Source: Mya arenaria
Lineage: Eukaryota > Mollusca > Bivalvia > Myida > Myidae
Direction of reading: 5' to 3'
Length of the DNA stretch: 64,000 nt
Assembly (NCBI RefSeq): GCF_026914265.1
Contig: NC_069134.1
Span: forward strand, 15,965,205 to 16,029,204
Shown: piece after piece, positions 44,773-55,516 of the stretch
Position numbering within the stretch: the first letter of the stretch is position 1
Layout: every line of letters begins with the position of its first letter
Translations under genes and position numbers: made by a program
The notes under the pieces: generated by a model
Database searches by the model: none
What the model saw: only the letters and a program-made list of their open reading frames with translations
What the model was told of the DNA's origin: nothing

Positions 44773-46334
44773 CTACAATTGTCACAGAAGAATACCACTA
44801 AAGGAAAAGAAGCTTTCCACATAAATGTTTTCTTGCTCATAGTCGATGTTGCTGACCCAGACTTCTTCACCAGCGTTCACTTGTATCACGACAGTCTGGC
44901 TGAATTGCTCCCATTCGTTGTTTCCATTAAATTTTGCAATAATTCTCCCGTCATGAATAATTGCAGCCTGGATGGTATCTGATTGTGTCTGATGGAGCAA
45001 ACTGGCGGTGAATAGATAAATTCCCGACTGAGGTGCGATAAAAACTCCATCATTGGAATGGAAGCCGTTGCCTTTGTTAAGTATGACGTTCTCAAATATA
45101 ATGTTCTGGTTTATCCCCCGTACCGGTTAGAGCGGCAAATTTCACTGCGGTAAAAGCGACGGCCATTTCGGGTGGCAATCGTCTTTGAAAGATACGAGCA
45201 ATAATAAAGTTGATGAGAACCTGGTGACAGTTCACTTAGATTGACAGCATTCATTAAGTTTAGGTGATTATGGAGCAATATATTTGACTTTAAAAGTCAG
45301 TGAAATATAATCAACATAGTTGTTCACGCAAAGATACGTCAGCAGCAGACATAAATACCCGAGTTGTCTGTGTTCAAATTCCGAGGAACTACAGACTTCC
45401 CCGTGGCCTGCATGTTTTCGCCTAATTCATTTTCTTCCGGATTTGGTTCCCGACTTGCGCCCTCAAGCTCGTTTATTTTCAAGCCCTGCACTCTTACTGT
45501 TGTTTTCAACTCTTTAATGTGATTTTTTGACGCACAACGGTACCTTGGAGTTCTTCAATCATCTTTCTCTGGTTTTCAACAACAACTTCAATGTCAAGGC
45601 AGTTCTCTGATCTTCATTTTCCTTCTGTATGATGATTTCTGAAACATATTGTTAGTTACTGATATCAATATATGTAAGCCATTATAAGGCTGCGTAATAT
45701 GCTCTCGTTACTTGATCGAAACATTTTGTAGCTAAACAAGCATACTGACATTTAGTTGATGGTGTACCGTGTTTGTTTAAGTTCAAATGCCTACAAGCGA
45801 TAGGAAGAGGAGTTATGCACCAGTCAATTGTAACCACAGCTCCCAGGTTCTGGGAATAGCGGGGATTTTGACTCTAAGTCCAGCTAGTCACAGGTAAAGT
45901 CTCTGCCCTTCGGGGACAGAATGCTTGTAAAATCCTCGCCAAATGCAACCGCTACCCCGGGTCATTCTAGGTAAGGCACTTTTCCCCGCTACGTTCGGCA
46001 TGGAAATCCCACCCATCGCATTCACTCGGCACTGTAGGGCCACCTGGAAGGTGAAACGACTGCCCATTCCCCCGTTATCCCCGGTATACCACCGGACCTG
46101 GGGGCCGTGGTTTCAACTGACTGGTGCATGGACACGAACAAAGTCGTTTGATGCATTCGAGTAATCTTATTTAAGCATATGAGCGGCTGGAACATGAACA
46201 TATGCATATTAACCCCAAATATAAGACCTTGTCCTAGAAGCAAGTTGTTTTTCCATCAGATCTAGTCTCATCTCAATAGTCCTGGCCTGCGCCGCACCAC
46301 ATATGGTGATTAACATCGAAATATTCAACGACAT
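44773..46334 (-). pseudogene. C1q-domain gene copy C, multiply broken
   Basis: Remnants of all three exons are present: exon 1 from 46334 (MSLNISMLITICGAAQA), exon 2 about 45638-45359 and exon 3 about 45193-44773. Compared with copies A and B, a deletion has removed the end of exon 1 with its donor and part of intron 1. Exon 2 has lost 4 nt within the ALRDIEV block. The exon 3 acceptor reads CTCG where CAGG is expected. An extra G shifts the frame near 45115. The tryptophan codon of the final WQL is a stop. The gene cannot make the protein of copy B. The MITE 45817-46127 is inserted in intron 1. Confidence 0.88.
45817..46127. mobile_element. 311-bp MITE in C1q copy C, relative of the intron 1 MITE of MTR4
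   Basis: The ends GCACCAGTCAATTGTAACCA and the reverse complement of GTTTCAACTGACTGGTGC are flanked by AT on both sides. Copies A and B at the same place read GAGTTATGGACACGAA without the element, so they are empty sites that fix its borders and show it arrived after the duplication. Confidence 0.82.
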
Positions 46335-46380
46335 TTTGTTCTTAAATGTCCTCATATTGTGAAGCATCTGAAATCAACAT

Positions 46381-46387
46381 TATATAG
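46381..46387 (-). promoter_or_regulatory. TATA-like word of C1q copy C
   Basis: CTATATAATG on the minus strand lies about 50 bp before the former ATG at 46334. It is a relic of the promoter seen in copies A and B. Confidence 0.45.
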
Positions 46388-46549
46388 GGCAAGGTTAAAG
46401 GCACATACGATCCAATGGGTGTTAAATGGTCAAGTGTTTTGGAAAAAAAAACAAAGCGGAAAACAGTCATGTTGTTCTATGATACGCTTCATTTGAAAAT
46501 ATATAAAACAAATATAGCGTGATTCGAGGAATAACACAATAACGAATAT

Positions 46550-46680
46550 CCACGCAGCGATTATTGAACCGAAACAGAAATAATCATGAAGCGATTATTG
46601 GACCGATACACAAACATATCCGATACAAAAATCTCCTTGAAGAGATTGTAGGACCGATACGGTCATTTGACCGGTACAAA
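46550..46680 (-). repeat. GGACCGATAC repeats upstream of C1q copy C
   Basis: Four diverged copies (TTGAACCGAAAC, TTGGACCGATAC, TAGGACCGATAC, TGACCGGTAC) lie about 215-345 bp upstream, most like the copy A cluster. Confidence 0.6.
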
Positions 46681-48079
46681 TATAACAAGACAATCTCTCA
46701 AAATAAAGCCGAACAAAAGAAATATTCAAAAGTGCATACTGTAGTTACTTTAAACACATCTTTCCATGGAATTCTAAGGAGTTGCTAACATAAAATAGAA
46801 GAACTAGGACTAAATGTCAATTTTTGAATACGAAAATATATGTGATGACAAGAATTATGGCATAATCATATAATTCCTTTTAAAGTTGTTTTTTAGTAGA
46901 CCTCGAATCTTCCATATCTAGTTTAAGTAATAGCTCAACGACTTTGTTGGTCATTTAATAGCTTATGTAATGCACTACAAAGTACATTAGATAAGATTTA
47001 TTCGTCCAGCGAAGTCGTAGAGGAATAAGTACGGAAATGACGATAATGAATCTTTTAGTTCATGTTCATGCGTTGCTATTTAAGTGATATACAAGTTAAA
47101 GTTTGTATGAGTGCAAGGATGAGTACGGTGATAAAAAAGTGGCTCCGATAGAAGATGGTACGTTGCTAGGTTTAGTTTTCATGAAAGTCTTGATTAATAT
47201 TTATGCAAAAAGCTTCAGAAGCAAGCCCAGTAGCAAAACGTTTAAACATAAACCCGGTTTAATGGCACTGGGTAAACGCCAAAGAAATAAAACATAAAAT
47301 CACAAACAATAAACATGGAAGAACGGCAAAAAAACTCCGCAAACAGCACAGTGCATACATACTATATATAAAAATGGGTATGTTTATCAAGAATTTTTAG
47401 GTACCGATCTAAACGGTCAGTAAAATGTAAATTTTCTGGGGGTTTAAACCAGTTTACGTGCACAAACCTCACTTTTATCCCAACAGACCTTAATAAAGAT
47501 AAAAACACAAAAGGTAAATCTTATCAAAGTATGCATTAAATATAGGAAACTTATCAACACAACAAATAATAATAAACGTATAGGTAAACCCTAAGTACTT
47601 CTATGGTTAGAAATCACAACGCAATCTGCAGACGGAGGAATACAATTCAGAGCACCTAATGTAAAATCTTTTCAAAGATATTCGATTGTCTTTAATATCT
47701 GTTAGTGGTCAGAAAATACAAATGAACGAAGATTTAGATAAGGAGGTTACAATAGCTAAAGCTATGGTAAAAAGAATATCGTTATATCACCTAAAACTAT
47801 AGACAATGTTAATTGGAATGTAAAGGGAACTCTGAAAACATTTAGAACATTTAGTATTAACCAATAAGTCATGATAGTTTGTTGATTCCTGAAGTTATTC
47901 AAATGCCAAGCAGGTGATATTGGCTGTTCTTAATCTAACTATTATACATGTATATGTAAAATTGAAGATAAGATAATCATATAGGGTATACTGAGGAGGT
48001 ACAGGTGCTGCTAAAGGTACCCGAAGAGATTTCGGGTCAACATGTGTTCAAAGTTAATTGAGATGTAAGTAATACACCA
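46681..48079. other. Intergenic DNA upstream of C1q copy C
   Basis: 46681-47130 aligns with 35886-36340 upstream of copy A (shared TTCCATGGAATTCTAAGGAG, GACAAGAATTATGGC, AATGAATCTTTTAGTT, TTTGTATGAGTGCAA). Beyond that point no gene was recognised. Confidence 0.5.
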
Positions 48080-48330
48080 GTAAAATAGCATATACCTACG
48101 AATTTTTACGCACGCTAATTGGGCTATTTTGGCTCCATCGACCTATTCTAAGACGTTGAATCTGGTTCTGTGTGGACTGAATTGGAAAACGCTGTTCTAT
48201 TTTTTAGATGATATCTTTCGAGAAGTTTCTGAAATGTTTCGTAGTAAACAGTTGAAATTGAAACCTAAAAAATGTTTCATTTGTCAACCTAAGGTGGAAT
48301 TTCTAGGTAGATATTTTCACTAGGCTTTGA
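48080..48330 (+). mobile_element. Ty3/gypsy-type LTR retrotransposon fossil (reverse transcriptase fragment)
   Basis: A short stretch reads LNLVLCGLNWKT, then FLDDI, then LKLKPKKC and VEFLG. Together these are the order of blocks in the Ty3/gypsy reverse transcriptase after the catalytic motif. No LTRs, integrase or other parts were identified with confidence nearby, so it is a small, old, broken remnant. Confidence 0.6.
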
Positions 48331-49380
48331 TAATATTTAACCAGAAGAATAGTGGTCTACCGAAGGTATACGTGGTGATGTAAAGTTTGGCTTGTATCAG
48401 GATTCCTGTTATTCTTTTTATTTGGGATCAAAACGAAAACGAATGTGGCAATTTGTACCGAAGATGTAAAGATATCGTCCGTAATAGTTGTTATACTGCC
48501 AGAAATCAACCTTTTCACTTACATTGCTTCAAGTGTAACAACCGTAGCCATGCGAAGTTGGATATCTGAATTTCTAAGTTAATTTGACCCGAATGGTCCG
48601 TTTATTTGACAACTACCAACACGCAGCACTGCAGAAAGTCCGGTCAGATCGGTAATTAGTTGAAACTGATTCTCCATATCTGAAAGTGTCCTAGGCTGCA
48701 AGTATGAATACAGTGCATATGAAAGGCTGCTTCAGAGTCTTTTGACGATTTTTGATTTGGCGACTCTACGCGTCCATATCCCACTTGTTGTTTTCCTAGC
48801 CAAGAATGACAAATCCCAGCGCTAGGTATATTGTGTGGAAAGATAACGGCACCTGCTAGATAGTGCTGAAATGGCGATGCTTTCTTGACAGAGGTCGATC
48901 TGAATTAGTGTTTCATGAAACACGTACATGTAATAAGAGAAATGTACTGGCTAAAAATTAATAAATTTGTAACTTTTGTGTTTTTATTTATAAATGAAGT
49001 GTTAAGTTCTGTGGAGTTACAGTTGAAGAACATTGGTATGAATAAGTCTTGTGGCGTTCAGGGAACAAAAATATTCACATGTTATAAAAGGTCCCTAAAC
49101 GCGCATAATAGTGGCTAGTTTGAATACTCCCAAGTTTATTGGGGATGTAGCTGCAGAAAAAGCCAAAGGCCGAAACTCGACAGTGAATCACATCTATGCC
49201 ATAACCATCGAACATACCAAACGTCGTCCATATTAATTGAAGAAATAAGGTGGACTTGGAGACAGATTAAAAAGGTTATAACTTTAATTAATATAAGAGT
49301 CATTACTCAGATTGTTACATTTATTGTTCGTTTATAATTAATATGTACATGGGTGTTGATGCAAATGAATATTCAAATGT
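48331..49380. other. Unassigned AT-rich DNA
   Basis: Several short open frames exist, but none shows a domain, signal or splice context I recognise. Parts may belong to the same retroelement remnant. Confidence 0.4.
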
Positions 49381-49391
49381 TATGGGATACA

Positions 49392-49502
49392 ACCCAATGG
49401 TTGGGTACATTTCAAGTGAGTAATTCAAGGAGTAACCTGTTAGATATATAAATGTTTATATCTAACATGACAGATTTATGGGCTATCACCCAATGGTTGG
49501 GT
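49392..49502. repeat. Duplicated ACCCAATGGTTGGGT hairpins around a 10-bp-stem palindrome
   Basis: ACCCAATGGTTGGGT (6-bp stem, TGG loop) occurs at 49392-49406 and 49488-49502. Between them GTTAGATATA (49439-49448) pairs with TATATCTAAC (49457-49466). Confidence 0.8.
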
Positions 49503-49899
49503 GAATTTGAGTAATATTTTAAAAAGTAATTTGTGAAGTTAACACATTAGATCTCCCAAATGTTTGAATACATATTAGCTTTATAATTATAAAATTAGGA
49601 ATGATATACAATTTCATATTTTTCCATGGGTTATGAAGCATCTTGAAAAATATAATGGCTAAGGGTGTTGTTTGTGATCTGGGAACGAGTCACTTTATCT
49701 TTTTTAATAAACCAGTATAATATAAGCTTAATAAACGCTTATGTAGGGAACAAGCTAACAGAAATTGGGCATACTTTGACTGACGACCGACTAGACGACA
49801 CATTTTTGACGTTCCTGATATCTCGTATTATTAATCCACCTACATCTGTTTGACATTCGATGCTTGAGCTCATCTTTAACAAGACTTAGTAATAGTATT

Positions 49900-50340
49900 T
49901 AATTGGATGGTATATTATTTGTCTGGATCACAATATTTTTCTATTAATTAACTATTAGGTATTCTATATTTGATTAAAACACATTGAAAATGTTTACCTT
50001 ACCTTATAATTGAAGCTTATTCCCCTTTTTAAATTCATTCAAGAATTCCTCTTTTCTAGATTAGACCTGTCTGATTTTGGCGAGTTCCGACAGCCAATAA
50101 AAATGGTCCATATTTATATGAAAAACCACTCCTCGAATCCCGTATTAGGCGAGTTTGGTAGCAAATAAAAACGACAGAAGCTCGTATAAGCTGACTTTGG
50201 TCCGTATTTGGCGAGTTTTTGCATATACTGTCGTCAATTAAATGTATTAGTGGTATGATTGTTCCACAATCGCCACAAATACGTGCTAATTTATCAATGA
50301 ATTAATGTTATTAATTAGGACATTTCTTAGGATTCGTATA
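49900..50340 (+). repeat. Partial copy of the roughly 780-bp repeat unit (copy 1)
   Basis: The words TCTTTTCTAGATTAGACCTG, GGCGAGTT, CAGCCAATAAAAATGGTCCA, TCGAATCCCGTATT, TACTGTCGTCAATT and TGTTATTAATTAGG match copies 2 and 3 at 52367-53150 and 53143-55165. The upstream half is shortened. The LINE relic separates it from copy 2. Confidence 0.65.
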
Positions 50341-50429
50341 CATACAGGTTGAAAATTCACCAGCTTTAACGTAACGAATTGTAACCTATTTCAAATGTTA
50401 AAATCTGATATAACAAATTTTAAACAACT

Positions 50430-52350
50430 TGGAAAAGTTTATGTAGGCGGGGATGTCAACGGTCGAGTGGGCCTTTAAAAGGATTTCATAGATTTTGATG
50501 CACCAAATGTACGGAACATGGAGCAACAACTATTGAAAATGTTACCACACAATTCACTAACCTAATTAATGATATAGCGAGTCCGTTATTTAAAACTTGT
50601 TTTCGGAGAGTAAATAACAACCAAGTACTTGCTAAAACTTAAGACATTAAAACAAAAGATTGGTTTGATGGTGAATGCTGTACAGCTAAACACGAGTACA
50701 ACGTAGCGTTAAATGACGTTCATAGAATAAATTTATTCTAGAAAACCGCTTTACAAACTGTAAGGTCTCCGTAATGGTTTTTCAACAACTGATGCCATAT
50801 TCTTTTTAAAATCCTTAATTGATACTAGGCTAAATCTTGGACTTCGTCTATATTGCGCATGCATGGACATGAAGAAATGTTTTGACAGCGTGAACAGAAA
50901 TGCTCTGTGGTTAAAGATATCTAAAATATAAATAAATAGTAAAATGCTTAGAACAGTGAGATGTATGTATGCTTTTGTTAGATCTTACGTTAAACATTGC
51001 AATCAATATTCAGATTTTTATCGAAATATATGTCGGTTTAAAGCAAGGTGATATTTGTTCTCCTCTTTTCTGGTCCATCTTCATAGAAGACCTGGAACTA
51101 TATCTACTGTCAAACATTGATAGTGGGATAACAATTGAGGAAATCAGTCTTATTTTAATGTTGTATGCTGACAAAAAGGTGATTCTAGCCGAAACAGTAG
51201 AAGACATGCAGCGCAGCTTGACAATTTTGAGGCATACTGTGAAAGAAGTTGACTTAGAAGCGTTAATGCTGATAAAACAAATAATATTGTGTTAAGACGT
51301 CGCGGTCGTTTACGAAATGATGAATACTGGATGTATGGTGACACTTCTCAACATATTGTAGACAACGTTAATTATTTAGGAACGATTTTAAACCGTTATG
51401 GGTCATTCAATTCAAATGTACATCTATTGTGTGGAAAGGCCTTAAAAGCCTTAAACGTGTGTAATTTAAGAGTTTAGTTTTACAGCGAAGACAAAATGCC
51501 AATTGTTTGATGTGTTTGTAGTGTCTATACTCAATTATTCATCTGAAGTTTGAGGCTTTACAAAATCCAAAGAAAATGAGCGTATACATGTTTCTGTAAA
51601 CGAGTTTTAGGTGTTAAATTGTCTGCAAGTAATGCTACTATTTATGGTGAACTGGGAAGACGCCCGCTATTTATAAATATATATTATGGAATAATAGAGT
51701 ACTGGTTTAAGTTTCTGTGTTCAGAGAATTGCATAATGAAAACATTGTATGTATGTTCCTTGAATGATTTACTGAATAACAAAAATAACTGGTTGTCAAA
51801 TTTGAAAAACTTGTTGTAAATAAATGGTTTTGGTGAGGTGTGGGAACAGCCTTATTTAGTTGATTAAGGTATATTTTTACTAAGCTTTAAACAAAGATTA
51901 TATGGTTGTTTTATGCAAAACTCGAGAGATGATATAATGAAAAATTCGGTATTAAATGTGAATAAGGAAATTAAGGTTAGCTTTGAAAACGAAATTTATC
52001 TTAATAGTAATATTCCCCACTATTTGTTAACATTATTTACACAAATGATAATATCATGTCACAGTCTAAGAAATGAAACTGGGCAATATGGAAGAAATCT
52101 AAGATACTGTGAACTATGTGGTACTGTACTGTGACAAAGAAGATGAGTATCACTTCTTGTGCATTAATAATAAATATAAAGTTATTCGCATGTTATTTGC
52201 ATGTTGTCCTTAATAATACATGTAGTATATCTATTTGATATGTTTGTAATGTATTCTAAATCTAATACTAAATGGTATATTGACTATTGTTTATATGTAT
52301 GATCATGTTGATGGATGATGAACTGTATGTTTAAATCCAAATAAATTATT
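50430..52350 (+). mobile_element. Non-LTR retrotransposon (LINE) relic
   Basis: Broken frames read in order: endonuclease-like VYVGGDVNGRVG (about 50438), an inter-domain KDWFDGECCTAKHEYNVAL block (about 50660), then reverse transcriptase blocks CMDMKKCFDSVNRNALW (about 50862), VGLKQGDICSPLFWSIFIED (about 51032) and ILMLYADKKVILAE (about 51150). C-terminal blocks follow (NYLGTILNRYGSFNSN, KALKALN, ATIYGELGRRPLFINIYYG, NETGQYGRNLRYCELCG, DEYHF). The catalytic YADD is YADK, and stops and frameshifts separate the blocks. It ends with AATAAATTATTCTGTTCTGT, an AATAAA plus a TTCTG-like tail. The first part of the endonuclease is missing. The clade was not determined. Confidence 0.85.
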
Positions 52351-52366
52351 CTGTTCTGTTCATATT

Positions 52367-53150
52367 AGGCCCCGATATTTGTCTGAGATAAGCTGTATTG
52401 GTGTGAGCCCGAAGGGCGAAGGCCAATACTGCTGACTGAGGGCAAATAACTCGGCCGATAAGAAATCACAAAATTATTTTATTAATTAACTTTTCGACAT
52501 TTTGGTTAAAAGTATTCAAATTCCTTACCTTAAGTTATTCTTAAAGCTTATCATGGATTCTTCTTTTCTGGACTTTGATGATTTTGACATGCATCATTTA
52601 TATTTACATTGCACAGACTTATGAATAAAGTCTATCGCACTGTACAGTCTAAGGACGCATATATTTTCGTTAATCGTTTGCCATAAGTTCAAGTTCTTTT
52701 TGCGACTGTTTTTACCTTCGTGGTCCATTTTGTCGGTTTAAAAAAAATAATTGTCATAAAATCCACCAAAGTTAAATACAACTTAAACTCAAACCGTACA
52801 AAAAAGATATTAGAGGCTATTAATTCCAAATACTTTAAAAACAAGGCACACACTTTTCAAAACAGTCGGTAAAACGGAAAACAAAACAAAATGCCTGCCT
52901 TTTAAAATTATTAACAGTATTCTAATATAAAGGCAAGTTTTAAAAGCCAATTAAAACGGTCCGTTCGTCGAATCCCGTATTTGACGAGTTTAGTGGCCAA
53001 TCGAAACGGCAGAAACTCGGATTGGCCAATTCTGTCGATATTGGGCGAGTTTTGGCGTATATTGTCGTCAATTGTCAAGTATTAGTACTGCGATTGTCCC
53101 GGTATCACATCAAATACGTAATAGTTGATTAGTAATATAATGTTATTAAT
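52367..53150 (+). repeat. About 780-bp tandem repeat unit, copy 2
   Basis: It is adjacent to and homologous with copy 3. Shared words include GAGGGCAAATAACTCGGCC or GAGGACAAAGAACTCGGCC, ATTAATTAAC, TTTTGACATGCATC, ACTTATGAATAAAG, ATCGTTTGCCA, CGGAAAACAAAAC and TATTGTCGTCAATTG. There is no coding capacity. Whether it is a transposon or a satellite is not clear. Confidence 0.7.
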
Positions 53151-53268
53151 TAGGTGATTTCATATTGCCCAAGTTATTTGTCCGAGGTTAGCTTTACTTT
53201 AGGGCTCAGGTAAATACAGCTGACCGAGGACAAAGAACTCGGCCAATATGAAATCACCTAATTAATAA
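53143..53268. repeat. Long near-perfect hairpin, arms about 40 bp
   Basis: The left arm TTATTAATTAGGTGATTTCA + TATTG pairs perfectly with CAATATGAAATCACCTAATT + AATAA at the right end. Pairing continues inward, imperfectly, through GCCCAAGTTATTTGTCC and GGACAAAGAACTCGGCC, leaving a loop of about 40 nt. Confidence 0.9.
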
Positions 53269-53366
53269 GTGTTTAATTAATTAACTATAACGTATGGTAC
53301 GACATTTTCGTTAAAAACATACAAATATTTTACCATAAGTTCATATTGAAGCCGTATGTATTCCTT

Positions 53367-54588
53367 ATTATCCCCCGCCTTAAAAAGGCGCGATTCCGTG
53401 CGTGTGTGTGTGCGTGCGTGTGTGCGTCCGTCCGTCCCACATTCATTTCTTTGCATCTCCTCTTACATTTCTCATGCGATTTCTACCAAACTTTCACAGA
53501 TTGATTATCATAAAGTGAAGCAGCGCACATTGTCGGGCTTTAGCGATTCAACCATTTTTAAAAGAGTTATTGCCCTTTGCTTATTTTACAGTTAAAATTG
53601 GTTTCTTCGCAACTCCTCTTACGTTTTTCATGCGATTTCTACCAAACTTTCACAGATTGATGATCATAAAGTGAAGCAGTTCATATTGTCGGGCTTTCCC
53701 GATTTGACCATTTTTGAAAGAGTTATTGCCGTTTGCTTATTTTACATTTAAAATTGGTTTCTTCGCAACTCCTATTACGTTTGTCATGCGATTTCTACCA
53801 AACTTTCACAGATTGATGATCATTAAGTGAAGCAGCGCATATTGTCGGGCTTCCCTGATTTGACAATTTTTGAAAGAGTTATAGCCGTTTGCTTATTTTA
53901 CATTTAAAATTGGTTTCTTCGCAACTCCTCTTACGTTTTTCATGCAATTTCTACCAAACTTTCACAGATTGATGATCATAATGTGAAGCTGCGCGCATTG
54001 TTGGGCTTTCCTGATTTGACCATTTTTGAAAGAGTTATTGCCATTTGCTTATTTTACATTTAAAATTGGTTTCTTCGCAAATCCTCTAACGTTTTTCATG
54101 CGATTTCTACCAAACTTTCACAGATTGATGACTATACAGTGACGCAGGGCATATTGTCGGGCTTACGCGATTCGGCTATTTTTTAAAGAGTTATTGCCCT
54201 TTTTATATTTAAAATTGGTTTCTTCGCAACTCCTCTTACGTTTTTTGTGCAATTTCTACCAAACTTTCACAGATTGATGACCATAAAGTGAAGCAGCGCA
54301 TATTGTCGGGCTTTCGCAATTCGACCATTTTTGAAAGAGTTATTACCCTTTCTTTATTTTACATTTAAAATTGGTTTCTTCGCAACTCCTCTTACGTTTA
54401 TGACTATATAGTGACACCGCATATTGTCAGGCTTTTGCAATTTGACCTTTTTTGAAAAAGTTATTGCCCTTTCTTAATTTTACGCATTTTTTATGTTCCT
54501 GAGAAACTACCCTTACCATTGATTGGCTTTTGTTACAAAAAATGTCCCCATGAGACGGGGGATATAGCTGTCTGTGACCGCTCTTGTT
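53367..54588 (+). mobile_element. Helentron-like element with about 155-bp tandem repeats
   Basis: The start is TATCCCCCGCCTTAAAAAGG with GTGTGTGTGCGTGCG and GTCCGTCCGTCC. The end is GACGGGGGATATAGCTGTCT then GTGACCGCTCTTGTT. ATCCCCCG is repeated inverted near the end. About six units of 155 bp lie between (AATTGGTTTCTTCGCAACTC at about 53596, 53751, 53907, 54063, 54211 and 54368). Confidence 0.68.
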
Positions 54589-55165
54589 CATTCATGGTGT
54601 CTGCTTTTCTAGACTAGACCTTGCTGCTTTTGACATGCATCCTTAAAGTGACATTGCACATACTTATGAATAAAGCACTATGCAGTCTAAAGAAGCATTT
54701 ATTTGTGTCTTAATTTCGTAAATCGTTTGCCAAATCCTCAATTTTTTCACCTTCGTCGTCCGTTTTGTCGGTGTACATGTAAAAACCACCAACGGGTTAA
54801 ATACAACTGTAATATCAAACCGTACAAAGTGGTTGAAGTATTTAATGGACTAGTAATTCCAAAAAGGTTTAAACAAAGCACAACATTTTCTAAATAGATT
54901 GAAAAACGGAAAACAAAACGGCTACCTTTTAAAATAATTTCCAGCATATTTCTTATATTAGGCGAGTTTCGACAGCCAATCGAAATGGTCCATTTCTCGA
55001 ATCCGATATTTGACGAGTTTTGTAGGCAATCAAACCAGAGGAAACTCGAAAACCCGAGTTTGGTCCACATTGGCCGAGTTTTGGCATATATTGTCGTCAA
55101 TTGCTGGTATTGGTACTACGATTTCCCCGTATCGCGCCAAATACGTAATAGTTGATTAATAAAGG

Positions 55166-55516
55166 TGAATATTGCTCATCACAATTTATTTCATTCTTTT
55201 CGCAACGTATAAAGTATTTTTTTCTGAACAAGCAAAGTGTGTCACAAATGTTTACAGCCTTGACCTTCAAGTTCAAGTATTCCATGCTATTATTAAAGTA
55301 CAAACCCTCCAAGTAAATGTTAATATAATGTAACAAAATTTAAACAGTGTAATGCAGGTCGTTTATTCATCTGTCATCTGAGATATCCGAATTGTTCAGC
55401 TATTTAAGGTTGTACACTCGCTCATTATTGCAATACCGATTGGTTTTACCGACATTGAAGCTCAGATTAAGTGCCGGTAGTATTGGTTTGCGCCCACTCT
55501 ACTGCGCTTTTCAACC
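55166..55516. other. Upstream region of the unrecognised membrane-protein gene
   Basis: No repeat or gene was recognised. The last 60 bp before the ATG at 55517 are richer in GC than the surroundings and could be the 5' UTR or promoter. Confidence 0.4.

Larger units (their letters stand above)
53143..55165 (+). repeat. About 780-bp tandem repeat unit, copy 3, interrupted by an insertion
   Basis: It is homologous to copy 2, with the 1.2-kb Helentron-like element 53367-54588 inserted. Removing the insert leaves about 800 bp that align in order with copy 2. Its first 126 bp form a strong hairpin. Confidence 0.7.
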
